The notes below the pieces were generated by a model, which had not been told where the DNA came from, searched no databases, and saw only the letters and a list, made by a program, of their open reading frames with translations. From the NCBI RefSeq assembly GCF_036669915.1, contig NC_089316.1:26153325-26217324 (forward strand): DNA of 64,000 nt. The letters are read 5' to 3'. Made by a program: the position numbers and the translations under genes. Of the stretch, positions 48,159-59,462 are shown in pieces (position 1 is the first letter of the stretch; the number at the start of each line of letters is the position of its first letter). Origin of the DNA: Pocillopora verrucosa (lineage: Eukaryota > Cnidaria > Anthozoa > Scleractinia > Pocilloporidae).

Positions 48159-51100
48159 ATGTCGTCCGCTCCAAGTTCTGCCGAGTTACTTCATGTTGGA
48201 GGTGAAAGAACCACCGGAGAAAGCATACGAAACCAAAATGGTAAGACAGAAAGAAAGAGGTGGAATATATCTCTGCTCGCATGTATTTATTTTTTATTTT
48301 CTTTGCAGTTACCGCTGTTACGGCGATCGCAAACATTGTCAAGAGTTCCTTAGGTCCTGTTGGCCTTGATAAAATGTTGGTCGATGATATTGGGGTAAGA
48401 TTTCTCTTCAACGTTCACTTATTATGTAAAATTTATCAATTATTAGATATTTTGGCCTTTAAAAAGTAGATTCAACGTGAGAGGGAGGCTGCGTAGAAGT
48501 TCGCGTACGTTTCTTACAGCTGATGCAGCAGTCTTCCTTAAAATAGCTGTGTTTGACAAATTACTTAAGTTTGCCGGTTCAGTACACTACTGTGGAACAT
48601 GTGTACTGTACTGTATAGGCGAATATTAATTTGCAACATATGCTCCAAGTACTTTAAACAACTTGAATGACTTCAAAGAAAATTTCATTGAGACCTTATT
48701 TCTAAATACTAATTCAAAGGGTTTTTCGCAACTTTATTTCTATATTCAATCGATTGACTCTCTATCCACACCTGTGCCTAGTTGTTCGAAGGCCGATTAG
48801 CGCTAACCCGGGGTTAAGTTTTAGCCTGGGTTTCTTTATTCCCTTCTTTAAAGGCCTATTTCACATAATTTCTTCAATTCCTTTTAGAACATTCAGATAT
48901 CAAATTGTAGGCAAAAATAAATATGCTGAATATTCTTTTAAAGCTTTCAGATCTGAGGTCAGATTTCACGCTAACCCTTGGTTATCTTAATCTAGCTTTG
49001 AACAACTTGGCCCTGAAGATTAAAAGCTTGCATAATTTTCCTATAGCAGATACAGTAGTCTTCCTCATGCTGCGCTTTTACTACAATTTAAGTTGAATCT
49101 TTTTTTCAGTACAGACGTTTCACCTTTTATATTTTGCTTTTTTGCACACTGACTCCCTTAAATTCTGTGAACTCATTCTTAAGATACAGTTGGTCACTTA
49201 ACAGGAAAGAAGAAAAATTGAACAAAACTATGGAGGGTTCCTTTCCATTTAGGCATTATAATTTAATAATAAATTCCTTCTCCATCATTTGACTAACCCA
49301 TTTTTCGGCAAAAAAAAATCTTGGATAAACTGGTGAGCATGTTACATCAGAATTAGGTGATGAAAATAATTAGAGAGGGAACATGCACATCCTGGATTTT
49401 CCTCAACTCAATCTCTCTTTACAATTTTTTTTTTCTGTTCCCCTTTTTTTTTTGGTTCAACCAACCAATGCACTTTGAAAAGAGGGAAGGGAATGGAAGA
49501 AAAAACTTGGCCTAATTCAGAGATATTTTTGTAGGATGTTACTGTGACAAATGATGGAGCCACAATATTGAAGCTGTTGGAAGTTGAGCATCCTGCGGCC
49601 AAGGTTCTCTGCGAGCTGGCAGACCTTCAAGACCAGGAAGTTGGAGACGGAACAACCTCAGTAGTTATACTTGCCGCAGAATTTCTTAGAGGAGCAAATG
49701 AACTTGTGCGTCAGAAGATTCATCCTACCTCCATCATTAGTGGCTATAGATTGGCTTGCAAGTAAGTGCACAGGGTTTTTATGTTCTTCTTCAAATTGGA
49801 GACAGATGCCAACCATTTTGCTTTCTTCAGGGGTCTGGTTTTCTCAGTGTTTTTCCCCCTTTTTTTGTGATGAAAACTATATTTCTGGCTTCAAGTTAAT
49901 GATTTTAGTGTGCCAAAAAGTTAAACAAGAAGCCTAGATCCTTTTCCCTTAACCCTTCAACTCCCAGAAGTGACTGACATGTAACTTCCCCTTGCCATTC
50001 CAATAAGTTATCTTGTAAACAGGTTATGAGAAGAGAAAAGCTTAACAGATAAGACCAAATTCTCCAGTCTTATTAACATGAAAAATTATGACAGTATGAG
50101 GGTAGAAATTACTTGTTGGATCTTGGGTGTTAAAGGGTTAGTTGGGATTTTGTTCTAGTTTAGATTCTTTATGTCAGTGAATTTACCTCTATTCCTTTAA
50201 GTCCTCAGATTTGACAGAAATCCTCTTCAATTCTTTTCAAAATGTTTGATGTAAGGGTGGTATTGTAAGAAGTTATATAATAAGCTCAGTTATGCATGCA
50301 TTCTGATTGGTTCTCACTTATGGTCTATTGGAGGACAGACGTATAGATAACGTCATCATTAAAACTTTTTTTAATTCTTTATTATATAAAACAAACAGAT
50401 TCCAAGTTGCCATGCATCTGTTCAGTAATAGATCACAGAGGACGTCAAAATGTGGAAAGAACATCAGTGACACACTCGGCTGCGCCTTGTATGCCACTTT
50501 TTTGTTCTTACCACATTTGACATCCTCTGTGATCTATTACTGAACAGACACATGGCAACTTGGGATCTATTTGTTAATTACATGCCAGGGTTAAGTACAG
50601 ACTTTCTTATGTGATTGACATCTTGTGATTAACTTTCAGGGAAGCATGCAAGTACATCCAGGAAAATTTGACAATTAATGTTAGTGAGCTTGACAGAGAA
50701 AGTATTGTGAATGTGGCTAAGACATCATTGTCATCAAAGTTGATTGGCCAGTCATCAGACTTCTTTAGTGAGATGATTGTCAATGCTGTCACTGCAGTGA
50801 AGCGAGCAGGAAATAAGGGTGAAGCCAAGTATCCAATCAAGGCTATTAATGTGTTAAAGGCCCATGGAGGCAGTGCGCAGGAAAGTGTCCTGGTAGATGG
50901 GTATGCTCTGAATTGCACCATTGCATCTCAAGGTATATAATACAAAAATTTCTCATCAGATCTAGGATTGCAAGGGATTTAAAACTTCTTATAGCACAGG
51001 GCGTGAAATTAACTTTTTTTTCTGATAGCCACTTGGCTCCTAAATTCTTCAAAGTGGTAGCCAATTCAAAAAAAGTTGGTCACCATTTTCAAAGACAAAC

Positions 51101-54100
51101 AAAATCTTTCTTTACACTGTCAGCGTACTAGATAGGCCCTCCAAAATTAAGTTAGGGAAAAGATCTTTAACGTGCTACAAAGTGGACACTAGGATGGATG
51201 ATGTACAACGTTCAGGCTCATCTAAATCCAAGATGGCGTTTAGTTGTCAATCGAGATGCATGTGTTGCGTTTTGGAAACAAACTTAACGAGGAAGTTTGC
51301 CGCGGATTTATCTTTGCAAATTTTTTAAATTCTCTATATCTCTTGGTAAGGTTACAATGAAACGTTCTAGTTGCCAATTTGGCGACTAACTTTCAGGATT
51401 TGGTCGCCAAAGTGAAAAATTTAGTCGCATTGGCGCCTGTATTAGGCACAATTTCACGCCCTGTAGCAGAGCTCACAAAGTGTAGCCCTATAATTATACA
51501 AACTAATAGTAACCCATCAAGCCAAATAAATTTGGATGTATGACCGTACGACTGTACAAGATGTTACTTTTAACACGCATGGTCAACTGTACCACAGGCA
51601 CACCAATGCCACAGCTTTGTCCAGTAGTCCAGTGGTCAGTGCACTGGGCTCAGAGTCAGATGACCTGGGTTCTAGTCCTGGCTGGGGCAAGATGTTGTGC
51701 CCTTGAGATGTGTGGGGGGAAAAAATGCTAGGTCCACTTTTAGGCTTAGCTAAATCTATATATTATTACCTATATGTATTGTATCCTTGTATACCTTTAC
51801 ATAAGTGGAGATTACTCCTTGGATTAGGTAATTGAAGCTTGAAGAATTTGGTGGAGATTTTGGAATTATAATGTGTTGGGATTTTTTTATTTTCAGCCAT
51901 GCCTAAACGAGTGGAAAATGCTAAAATTGCTTGCCTGGATTTTAGCCTTCAAAAAGCCAAAATGCATCTAGGAGTTAGTGTTGTTGTAGAGGATCCCGAG
52001 AAGTTAGAAGCTATAAGAAAAAGGTGGGTTGTCCTCTGCCCATGAGGACATGACTTATATCTTTCTTGTCTTGTCAAGATGTTTTTATTTACATGATAAA
52101 CTACTATTCCAGGCCCGGAGAAAAGTCTGAAATCCAGCCTGCACATAAGCATTGGATTAATTTGTGATGTTTCTGGGGTCTTACCCTGTTTTGGCATGTG
52201 AAAGCAAATGTTACTTGTTTTGGACAATCAGAAATAATTTTTCCCAAGCTCTGTATTTAACATTTGCTTCTTGTGAGAGGGAATCCTCTTTGACCTTGAA
52301 AAGAAAAAACTTCAAAGTTCTTGCTATGTCCTTAGCTGATTCCTTCCAGGAAAAACTAGTGGAAACCTGTTCATATGGACTATTGATATACAAAAGGAAG
52401 GGAAGACAGAAAAAAAAAACTTTTTTTAACTACTGACAGCAAAATTGTATTCAATATGCAGAGAGGCAGACATTACTAAAGAACGTATCCAGAAGGTTCT
52501 TGGAGCTGGAGCCAATGTTGTGTTGGTCAGTGGTGGCATTGACGATCTCTGCCTCAAGTACTTTGTAGAAGCTGGTGCCATGGGTGTCAGGCGATGTAAA
52601 AAGGCTGACCTTAAGAGAATCGCAAGGGCTACAGGAGGTTAGTTTGTCTAGGAATTGAAATTATTTTGCACATCGGCATTACACTTTCCACTGTATGATA
52701 TTTTGACATTTTAGGCGTCATCCATCCGCACAAACGGAGGAGGGTCTGGGTCGGGTAGCGTAACGAACGTATTCTCCGCGTGACCCGCCCCAGACCTCCC
52801 ACGTTTTCTATTTCGCTCCCTTTTACCGAGAGGGTGGCAAAGGGTTAATACGTGAGGTGTGATTAAGGCAACAATTTAATTTGAAAGGCGAGCGTGATTC
52901 GTGAATCTATGAACAAAAGTGAGACGTGACCAGTGAATTATTTCTTCCATTTTTGAAAACCTCAATTTTTCTTAGAAAGTCGCACACAAGACAAATAGTT
53001 GATGTTTCCTTTTTAAATTCGCGACGCATGAAATGATTTTTCAAGTATCGTGACGCGTGAAATGGAGTCAGCACCCCGCCCCCGCCCCCGCCCCCGCCCC
53101 CACTTTCACCCCCCTTCCCCTCCCCCTTTGCTACCCTTAACTATCTGAACCATTGGAACAGGATACTAACCTGTTGGTTGGCCTGTTTGTATCCTAGCAA
53201 CTATGGTGCTGACCTTGGCTAATCTGGAAGGTGAGGAGAGCTTTGACGCCAGTATGCTTGGCTCAGCAGACGAAGTTGTTCAAGAACGAGTTTCTGACGA
53301 TGAGTTGATTGTTATTAAACGGTAAGGGAACAAGCCCTGTTGTACTGTTTAGGTGTTAGTTTGTAAATCTTACTTAGAGCATAGAGATGTGCCTGGTTAA
53401 GAAAGCCAGCAAAAATCGAAGATAATAACAACAGTGCTGCAGTCTAGGTAGGTTGCGAAAAGGCTCTCGTTATTAGCACTGCAGGACGCGCGTTTCCCGC
53501 CCGCGGGAAGATTGGAGACGAGTCAGAGAGACGTATACCAGGGATCTGGCACTGCAGACGTCTTGCAGGTTTGTTTTGCTTGAAGCCTTCATATTGTCCC
53601 GCGAGCGAAGAAACACTCGCACTGAAACGAGTGATAATGAAGGCCTGCTCGCTGGTAAATTAAAAGGGAATTTTAATTTTTTATGGTTGTTTTTAATTTC
53701 GTTTTTTTCCTTCAGACCCAAGGCTCGTTCAGCGTCCTCGATTATCCTCCGAGGTGCCAATGACTTCATGTTAGACGAAATGGAGCGTTCCATGCACGAT
53801 GCCATTTGTGTGGTAAAGAGAGTCCTCGAGTCTAAAACAGTTGTCCCCGGGGGAGGGGCAGTGGAGGCGGCTTTGTCGATCTATTTAGAGAACTTTGCTA
53901 CGTCACTGGTGAGGAGAAAAACCTTCCCCTTCCATTGCATCTTGTCTTCATTCTTTGCTACGATAGCCTGCAGTGCAGACGTCTTATAAAAGCTAGTTAT
54001 CGTTAAGAAGCTCGCAATCGTTTATTCAACCGGCCATGTTTGATTTGGAGATAGAGACGGTGGGGGGAAGGGGGCGGGGAAAGGAATCTTCCCTCCCCAA

Positions 54101-55383
54101 CCCCTTTCCTTCTTTTTGACCGTCCACCGTCCCCTTGGTATAAATTTTTTCTCTCCCCAGCCTTCCGCTGTCATTAAAATAAATGGTGGCGGTCATACGG
54201 TAATTCTCGCTAAGAAAATACTAAGTACTTCCTCGCCAAAATTACGCCAGCTCTGCAGGCTATTGCTGTGATTCTTTATGGTTAATATCCGTCATGATCT
54301 GCTTTATAATCAGGGATCTCGAGAGCAGTTGGCCATCGCTGAGTTTGCCAACTCACTCCTTGTTATTCCCAAGACACTGGCAGTGAATGCGGCTCAAGAT
54401 TCAGCCGAACTTGTGGCCAAACTCCGCGCGTATCACAACACGTCGCAAATTAACACAGAGAGAGCCTCCTTCAAATGGTATGTATTTTATAACAAAAGTT
54501 ATAAGAAAATTTATCGGGAAATTTCCGTAATCGTCCCTAAAAACTTTTCAACGGAATTTCGCCAGAACGCAAGCATAATAAGGGCGATTTCTAAGGCACG
54601 CACACTATTTCAATCTTCTCTCTTTGGTTGGCACATGTGTGATAACTGCAAAGGGGAAAGTTACGCTCAGAAAGTAGCCGGTCAAACCGAAAGGAAATTG
54701 CTTCAGAAAACCGCCATGTAGAGCCACATTAAAAAATAAAAAAAAAAAAACCAGCTATACATGAAATTGCTATTTCTCAGATTTCGTTTAAATGGTCACA
54801 AATTAGTGTTAGGGTGTACACTGCAAAAATCATAGCGTAAGGCAAAATGAGAATTACCCAAATACAGCAAAACAACGGCTCAAAGAAACAGCTGTACCTC
54901 GTAAAAATAGTTGGTAGTTTTTAGGTATTTAACCCCTCAACTCCCAAGATCTGATTGTTAATTCTCCCCTCTAGCTGCAACACATTTCCTTGTAAATAAG
55001 TCACGAGAATTTGATGTTAAATCAAGGCTACCAGCTTCTTCCTGATAAGTTTGAGTATTCTTATTACATGTTGGCTGGATAATGTGTAAATGTTACGGGG
55101 AGAAGTTACATGTTGGTCACTTATGGGAGTTTGAGGGTTGATCAATGTCTCTTTTTTTTTTCCTCTCATGCTATCCAGGATCGGTTTGGATCTGATTGAG
55201 GGCAAAGTGCGAGACAATTTAAAAGCAGGCGTTCTAGAACCTTGCATCAGTAAAATCAAGTGTCTTAAATTTGCGACAGAAGCCGCCATTACAATTCTTC
55301 GGATCGACGATATGATTAAATTGAGACCGGAGAAAAAGGAGGAGAGTGCATACGGGCAAGCCATGCAGCGTGGAGAACTGTAG
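48159..55383 (+). CDS. TCP1: T-complex protein 1 subunit alpha (CCT1, TRiC chaperonin)
   Basis: CCT1 is one of eight subunits of the cytosolic TRiC/CCT chaperonin, which folds actin, tubulin and other proteins using ATP. Ten exons join in phase: 48159-48240, 48309-48394, 49535-49761, 50640-50932, 51897-52023, 52462-52637, 53198-53321, 53716-53908, 54314-54477, 55179-55383; 558 residues (human 556 as I recall). Group II chaperonin signatures are visible: [49 protein letters not shown] (ATP site GDGTT), [45 protein letters not shown] and [20 protein letters not shown]. Identity to the alpha paralogue rather than the others rests on [19 protein letters not shown] and [15 protein letters not shown]. 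The introns carry family A and F repeats and a tRNA-like element. Confidence 0.97.
49950..50142. repeat. Family A element in TCP1 intron 3
   Basis: It opens 'taacccttcaactcccagaa' and ends 'ttgggtgttaaagggttagt'. The interior is the B-like subtype, partly deleted. Confidence 0.65.
50283..50585. repeat. Fold-back element, family F (most complete copy), TCP1 intron 3
   Basis: A long hairpin: 'aaacaaacagattccaagtt', 'gcatctgttcagtaatagat' and 'ggacgtcaaaatgtggaaag' on the left are mirrored by 'gttcttaccacatttgacat', 'gtgatctattactgaacaga' and 'cacatggcaacttgggatct' on the right, with arms of about 75 bp. It is preceded by 'tgcatgcattctgattggtt', shared with the fragments at 9055 and 13780. Confidence 0.7.
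51478..51775 (+). repeat. tRNA-like element with inverted ends (copy 2), TCP1 intron 4
   Basis: It matches the element at 61914-62205: 'gtatgaccgtacgactgtac', 'catggtcaactgtaccacag', 'tccagtggtcagtgcactgg', 'gacctgggttctagtcctgg', then 'tttaggcttagctaaatcta'. The B-box-like part has a substitution (GGTTCTAGTCC). Confidence 0.65.
53075..53125. repeat. (CCCCCG)n C-rich tract, TCP1 intron 6
   Basis: Four to five copies of 'cgcccc' are followed by C/T runs. The G-rich minus strand fits a quadruplex pattern; that is inference. Confidence 0.7.
54930..55141. repeat. Family A element in TCP1 intron 9
   Basis: It opens 'aacccctcaactcccaagat' and ends 'tgggagtttgagggttgat', with 'tagctgcaacacatttcctt' and 'ttcctgataagtttgagtat' inside. 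It ends about 40 bp upstream of the last exon's acceptor. Confidence 0.75.
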
Positions 55384-55883
55384 ACAAATGGATATTATTA
55401 GGAAGACTATAACTTTATTAATTTGCGATTCTGATATTTGATTTGCCAAGAGATAAGCACGGATTCGCTGCAGTCCTGATCTCAGCTTCTTGGATGGTTT
55501 GCCAAGACAAATGAACACGATGACAGTTGTTAGATCGTTGAAGTGTTGAAGCTCACTGTTGCTCGGTAAATTTTTGCCTTCCCAGGTGCGTGACTGTTTT
55601 TATCCAATCAAAACGTGCGGGTACACTTGAAAAGCATTAAGGGTACGTACTTGTTTTTGATCGGTCAAACAAGAAAAAAACTTAACGCTAAAGCTGTCGA
55701 TTAAAAACTGTCGGGTAACATCAGGTTCCTTCCTTGCGTCGAAGGGAGATGACGTAAAGCTGCTCTCATTGAGTGCTAACTTGTAAGGAATGAGCAAGTC
55801 CTTCAGTGAGTTTAGTGTGTTAAAGTGGAACGAATTAAAGGTTTAAAAACGCTCTGTGATGATCCTTTTTCTGTTATTCACAA

Positions 55884-56195
55884 GTGCCCTCCCCCCACCT
55901 CCAAACCCGCGTTGTTCCCCGACTCTACTTCCCCCTCCTTCGCCCCCTTTCCCCACTCTGCCCCCTCCTCCGCCCCCTTTCCCCACTCTGCCCTCTCCTC
56001 CGCCCCCTTTCCCCACTCTCGCCCCCTTTCCCCACTCTCCCCCCTCCGCCCCCTTTCCCCACTCTCCCCCTCTCTTCCGCCCCCTTTCCCCCATCTCCCC
56101 CCCTCCTCCGCCCCCTTTCCCACTCTCCTCCCTCCTCCACCCCCTTTCCCCACGCTCCCCCCTCTTCTGCCCCCATCTTCCGCGTCTTCTCCGCT
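55884..56195. repeat. C-rich minisatellite just 3' of TCP1
   Basis: About ten units of 26-33 bp built on 'cgccccctttccccactct' lie about 500 bp after the TCP1 stop. Open frames of 80-147 codons on both strands consist of Pro/Ser or Gly/Glu/Arg repeats and are artefacts. The minus strand is G-rich with many GGG runs. Confidence 0.85.
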
Positions 56196-56439
56196 CAACT
56201 ACACATTGAGGAGTTTCCTTTTATTCCGCATCAAGGACGAGGTGGACGTCAAGGTTAACCTCCAATGACAAGTATATTTACTCGTTAGGTGTTTTTAAGA
56301 GTACATGCACCCTAAATGGGCGAGGATTGCGTTATATCGTTATAATCATGCCGCGCGAGGAGGTTGTAGCAGAGGCGCTGAACTTTACTTTCTGAACCAG
56401 CCACACCTGACTTCATTTTAGAAATGGTAATCCTTTTTA

Positions 56440-56650
56440 ACCTTACACACCCTAACACCAATGTGCAGATTCTCCTTGCTGTTCTCCATTCACTTCCTAA
56501 GGTGCGGACGAGGAGAATTTGTTTAACAATCAGGAGCATCTTTAGTTGCTGATCATTTCCTTTATCCTCGTGACACTGATGTTTGATTCAGGGATGTTAT
56601 TGTAAGGGGAAATTTGAAGCTATTCACTCTTGGGGGCCAAAGGGTGAGAA
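56440..56650. repeat. Family B element
   Basis: 'ccttacacaccctaacacca', 'gcagattctccttgctgttc', 'cgaggagaatttgtttaaca', 'gattcagggatgttattgta' and 'tgggggccaaagggtgagaa' give the full block order of family B. Confidence 0.65.
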
Positions 56651-56922
56651 CTTCCTTGCAAACAAGTTCCTACAGAGTATCTCTCGTCATTCAGTCTTTG
56701 CTTGAATCATGCGCAGTTTTATAGAATGACCACGTGATTTACGTCTCATTGAGACCCCGATCATAGTCGCTGTTCTCTGATGCGTGACAAGTTGGAAGTA
56801 AAGAAAGAAACTAACATTTTCGTTTTTAATCTGATAATCACCCGAGCAATTATACTAAAACTATTCGCTTCAGGCTCAGTGAATAATTGTTTATTAGGTT
56901 TGTGTTGCTCGGAGAGTCAGAA

Positions 56923-57557
56923 ATGGCTAACAAAGTATTTAGGACGTCGGTAAATGCTAATGAGGCAATAGAAGCGGCCAATGAATTTGACGGAGGACTA
57001 ATGGATAGATTCATTATTCGGTAAATACATTTAGCATAGTTTGCAATTGAAGTCTTAAATGAAATGAGAACAGATCAATGCACTCTGAATCTTACCATTT
57101 TCGGCAGCCTTAGTTTTCGTCAGGGAGCCTGAGTAAATTTATGTTGCGGTGGTTCTTACGGTGAGTAGAATCACATAGAGGTGTTATATCTTCAAATGTT
57201 GGATCGCCTATTGCCTGGGTTGCTACGATAACCGGTCTGTAGATCATGATTATTTTGAGTCCTTTTTCGCGTCATTATTAGAAAGAAACTTCATAAAAAA
57301 TAGTTTGCCAGAGAAGTTTACCAATGAGGAACTAAGTAAAACCAAAAAGGGGTCAGCATTGTTACGGTACTGAACAAAAATCAACGTGGATTTCTTTAAC
57401 GAACCTGAGGTTCAGTTTTCCGGACTGTTCTGTAATTCCTTTTAGGTTTGGCAAAAGTCACACCAAGGGCTATATCTTGTATGAACAGAGGTTCTATTCT
57501 CTCATTGCAACAAAGCTAAAAGCGAGCCGAGGTCAGCGCACTTTCAGCGCTGATTGA
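56923..57557 (+). CDS. Possible two-exon small protein (69 residues), hypothetical
   Basis: ATG at 56923 opens 32 codons plus two bases (56923-57020, starting MANKVFRTSVNANEAIEAA), ending ATTCG before GTAAATAC. A TTCCTTTTAG acceptor at 57436-57445 resumes in phase at 57446 (FGKSHTKGYILYEQRFYS) and stops at TGA 57555-57557. No domain or family is recognised, and no signal peptide or membrane helix is seen. The matching phase and decent splice signals are the only support. It could equally be the 5' part of a longer spliced gene using another acceptor, or chance. Confidence 0.3.
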
Positions 57558-59260
57558 CAGAGTTAGCGTTATGGATGACCAGAGATTCTCTGAAAATCTG
57601 CAGGTGCTGTCATGCCTCCATTTTCGATTTTCAAAGCGCGTTTTTCTGGTGGGGACCATTTTGTGCACGCAGTTGAGAACAACTGCACCAAGAAATAATT
57701 GAAATATCGAAGGCATAGAAGATCTTCTTTATTTATTTAGCAATTAAACTTAACACTTCTCAGATGAGCTTATTGCAGACGACAAATTTTTTATTCCACT
57801 TACGATTTGTTCGTGGGCTTAGTAAACTGCACAATATGCTTAAAAATGGATAATTGAATACGAACTAGTCGGAATTTTCTAGGTAAGTTCTTCTGGTGAA
57901 TATTCATGGTTTAATATTTGCATTATTTGACAAAACTGTTGACGGGAAATGGCTTTTCTGAGAAACAGCAGCTGCACAAACGAAAAATGTGTTGAAGATA
58001 ATTGCTTTGGCCCATGTCAACAAAATGGTGTTTCTTGGCAATAGGAATCACTTTATCCCAAACAGAAACGCACGTACAATGGCGAATTTTTCGATTATCT
58101 TTAAGTTGGCTGTATAACGAATACTGAACGTCATTATTTGTGCAATTTAATTCTGCCCGTTGTTTATTCGTGAGCACCTCTTTATCTCGTGGTTTTATGT
58201 CAGTCACACTATGAGGTTCAGGTTTGAACCTGAAATTCGCTCTAACTCCATTCGGATTTTGTTCGAAATTATGTTTTCAATAAAATGTGGAGAATTGTTA
58301 TTGTTAAACAGTATTTTACCGTAATTGAAAAAAAAGTGCAACACTATGATTGGGATTTGCATCAATAAACTTTACTGTGCTTTTATAGGAAAATATCAAA
58401 ACCTCGAAAATTCATTCGTGGCTCCATATTTCAATATTTTGGAATTGAATACCTTCTGAAACTAGCAAAAATCAGCATTTTATTAGTTTTGTCGTGCAAG
58501 CATGACATTCAGATCAAATGTTTTGGATCACATCCATGAAGGCACGTCTTTAAATTATGTAAAAACTTTTTCATAATTTTTTTTATTTGTATAAGTTTTG
58601 AACCAACAGAGCTCTAGTGACACTTCGTTTTCACCCCGTTTAATTCTTGAAGAAAACCCCGTTTAAAATAAATGCAAAGTAAGATATATAAAAAGAGATT
58701 TTGTAAACAGAAAAAGACAGATATCTCTAAATCGTGCCAGTATTTTGTTTCGTTTTGTTTTGTTTTGTTTTGTTTTTCATTATTTTTTATTTATAAGTGT
58801 TTTGTGCTAGGCTAGCTCAGTTCTACACTTCGTTTTTCACCCTGTTTATTCTTGAAAAAAATGTTTGGAAGCAAATGCAGAATGAATTATCAGTGTGAAG
58901 TAGAAATTATCTCCAGTTATTGATCCTCGCATTATTTGATTTCCTCAGCTTTGAGGCGCGTGTTTGCTATCGGCCTAATAAATCACTTAAGATGTCTCCT
59001 TTTCAAAACTTTATCATTTTAGCCGTCAACCTTTCGTCTGGGGTTTTGTTACTATAACACCTAAGCTGTGAAACTGTCTAGTCGGCACCAAGCTCAAAAG
59101 GATGGGGTGGCTGGGTTAACCCCTCTTGTAATTTGCCTACGTCTGACCACCTTGACATAAACTGACCACATCCTGTAGGTTTTACGATCGATTCACAATT
59201 TCTCTTCAATAAGCATTATTTCTTTTGTGAATTAGCTACGAAAATTCGATGTTTTATCAT
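57558..59260. other. AT-rich intergenic DNA with a (TTTTG)n microsatellite
   Basis: No gene is supported. A pentanucleotide repeat 'gttttgttttgttttgtttt' occupies about 58745-58778. The minus-strand open frame at 57923-58207 shows no features. The rest is unremarkable AT-rich sequence. Confidence 0.5.
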
Positions 59261-59269
59261 GGAGATATG

Positions 59270-59370
59270 GACATGTAGCTTCGTGACTCAGTTGGTATTT
59301 GCACCCAGCTAGTATCTGAGAGGCATGGGTTCGAGTCCTGTCGAAGCCCGTTTTATTTTTTTTTTCAGCC
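59270..59370 (+). repeat. tRNA-derived SINE head (relic) upstream of the GPCR
   Basis: 'tagcttcgtgactcagttgg' and 'catgggttcgagtcctgtcg' show a tRNA-like A box and an intact B box (GGTTCGAGTCC), ending in a T-rich run. As I recall, 'gtagcttcgtggctcagttgg' heads a very abundant anthozoan SINE. The first ATG of the long open frame that includes the GPCR (59325) lies inside this relic. Confidence 0.6.
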
Positions 59371-59462
59371 GGCTTTCCTGCAATATTTTTTGTTGCAGCT
59401 CGCTTGCGACGATCATTTCTCTTCTCATTTCTGATATCTCTCTCAGTTCACAGGTGAAGAAC

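Noticed and set aside
55825-56268. 147-codon Pro/Ser-rich frame and several Gly/Glu-rich minus-strand frames
   Set aside because: All derive from the C-rich minisatellite; there is no non-repetitive coding sequence of note.
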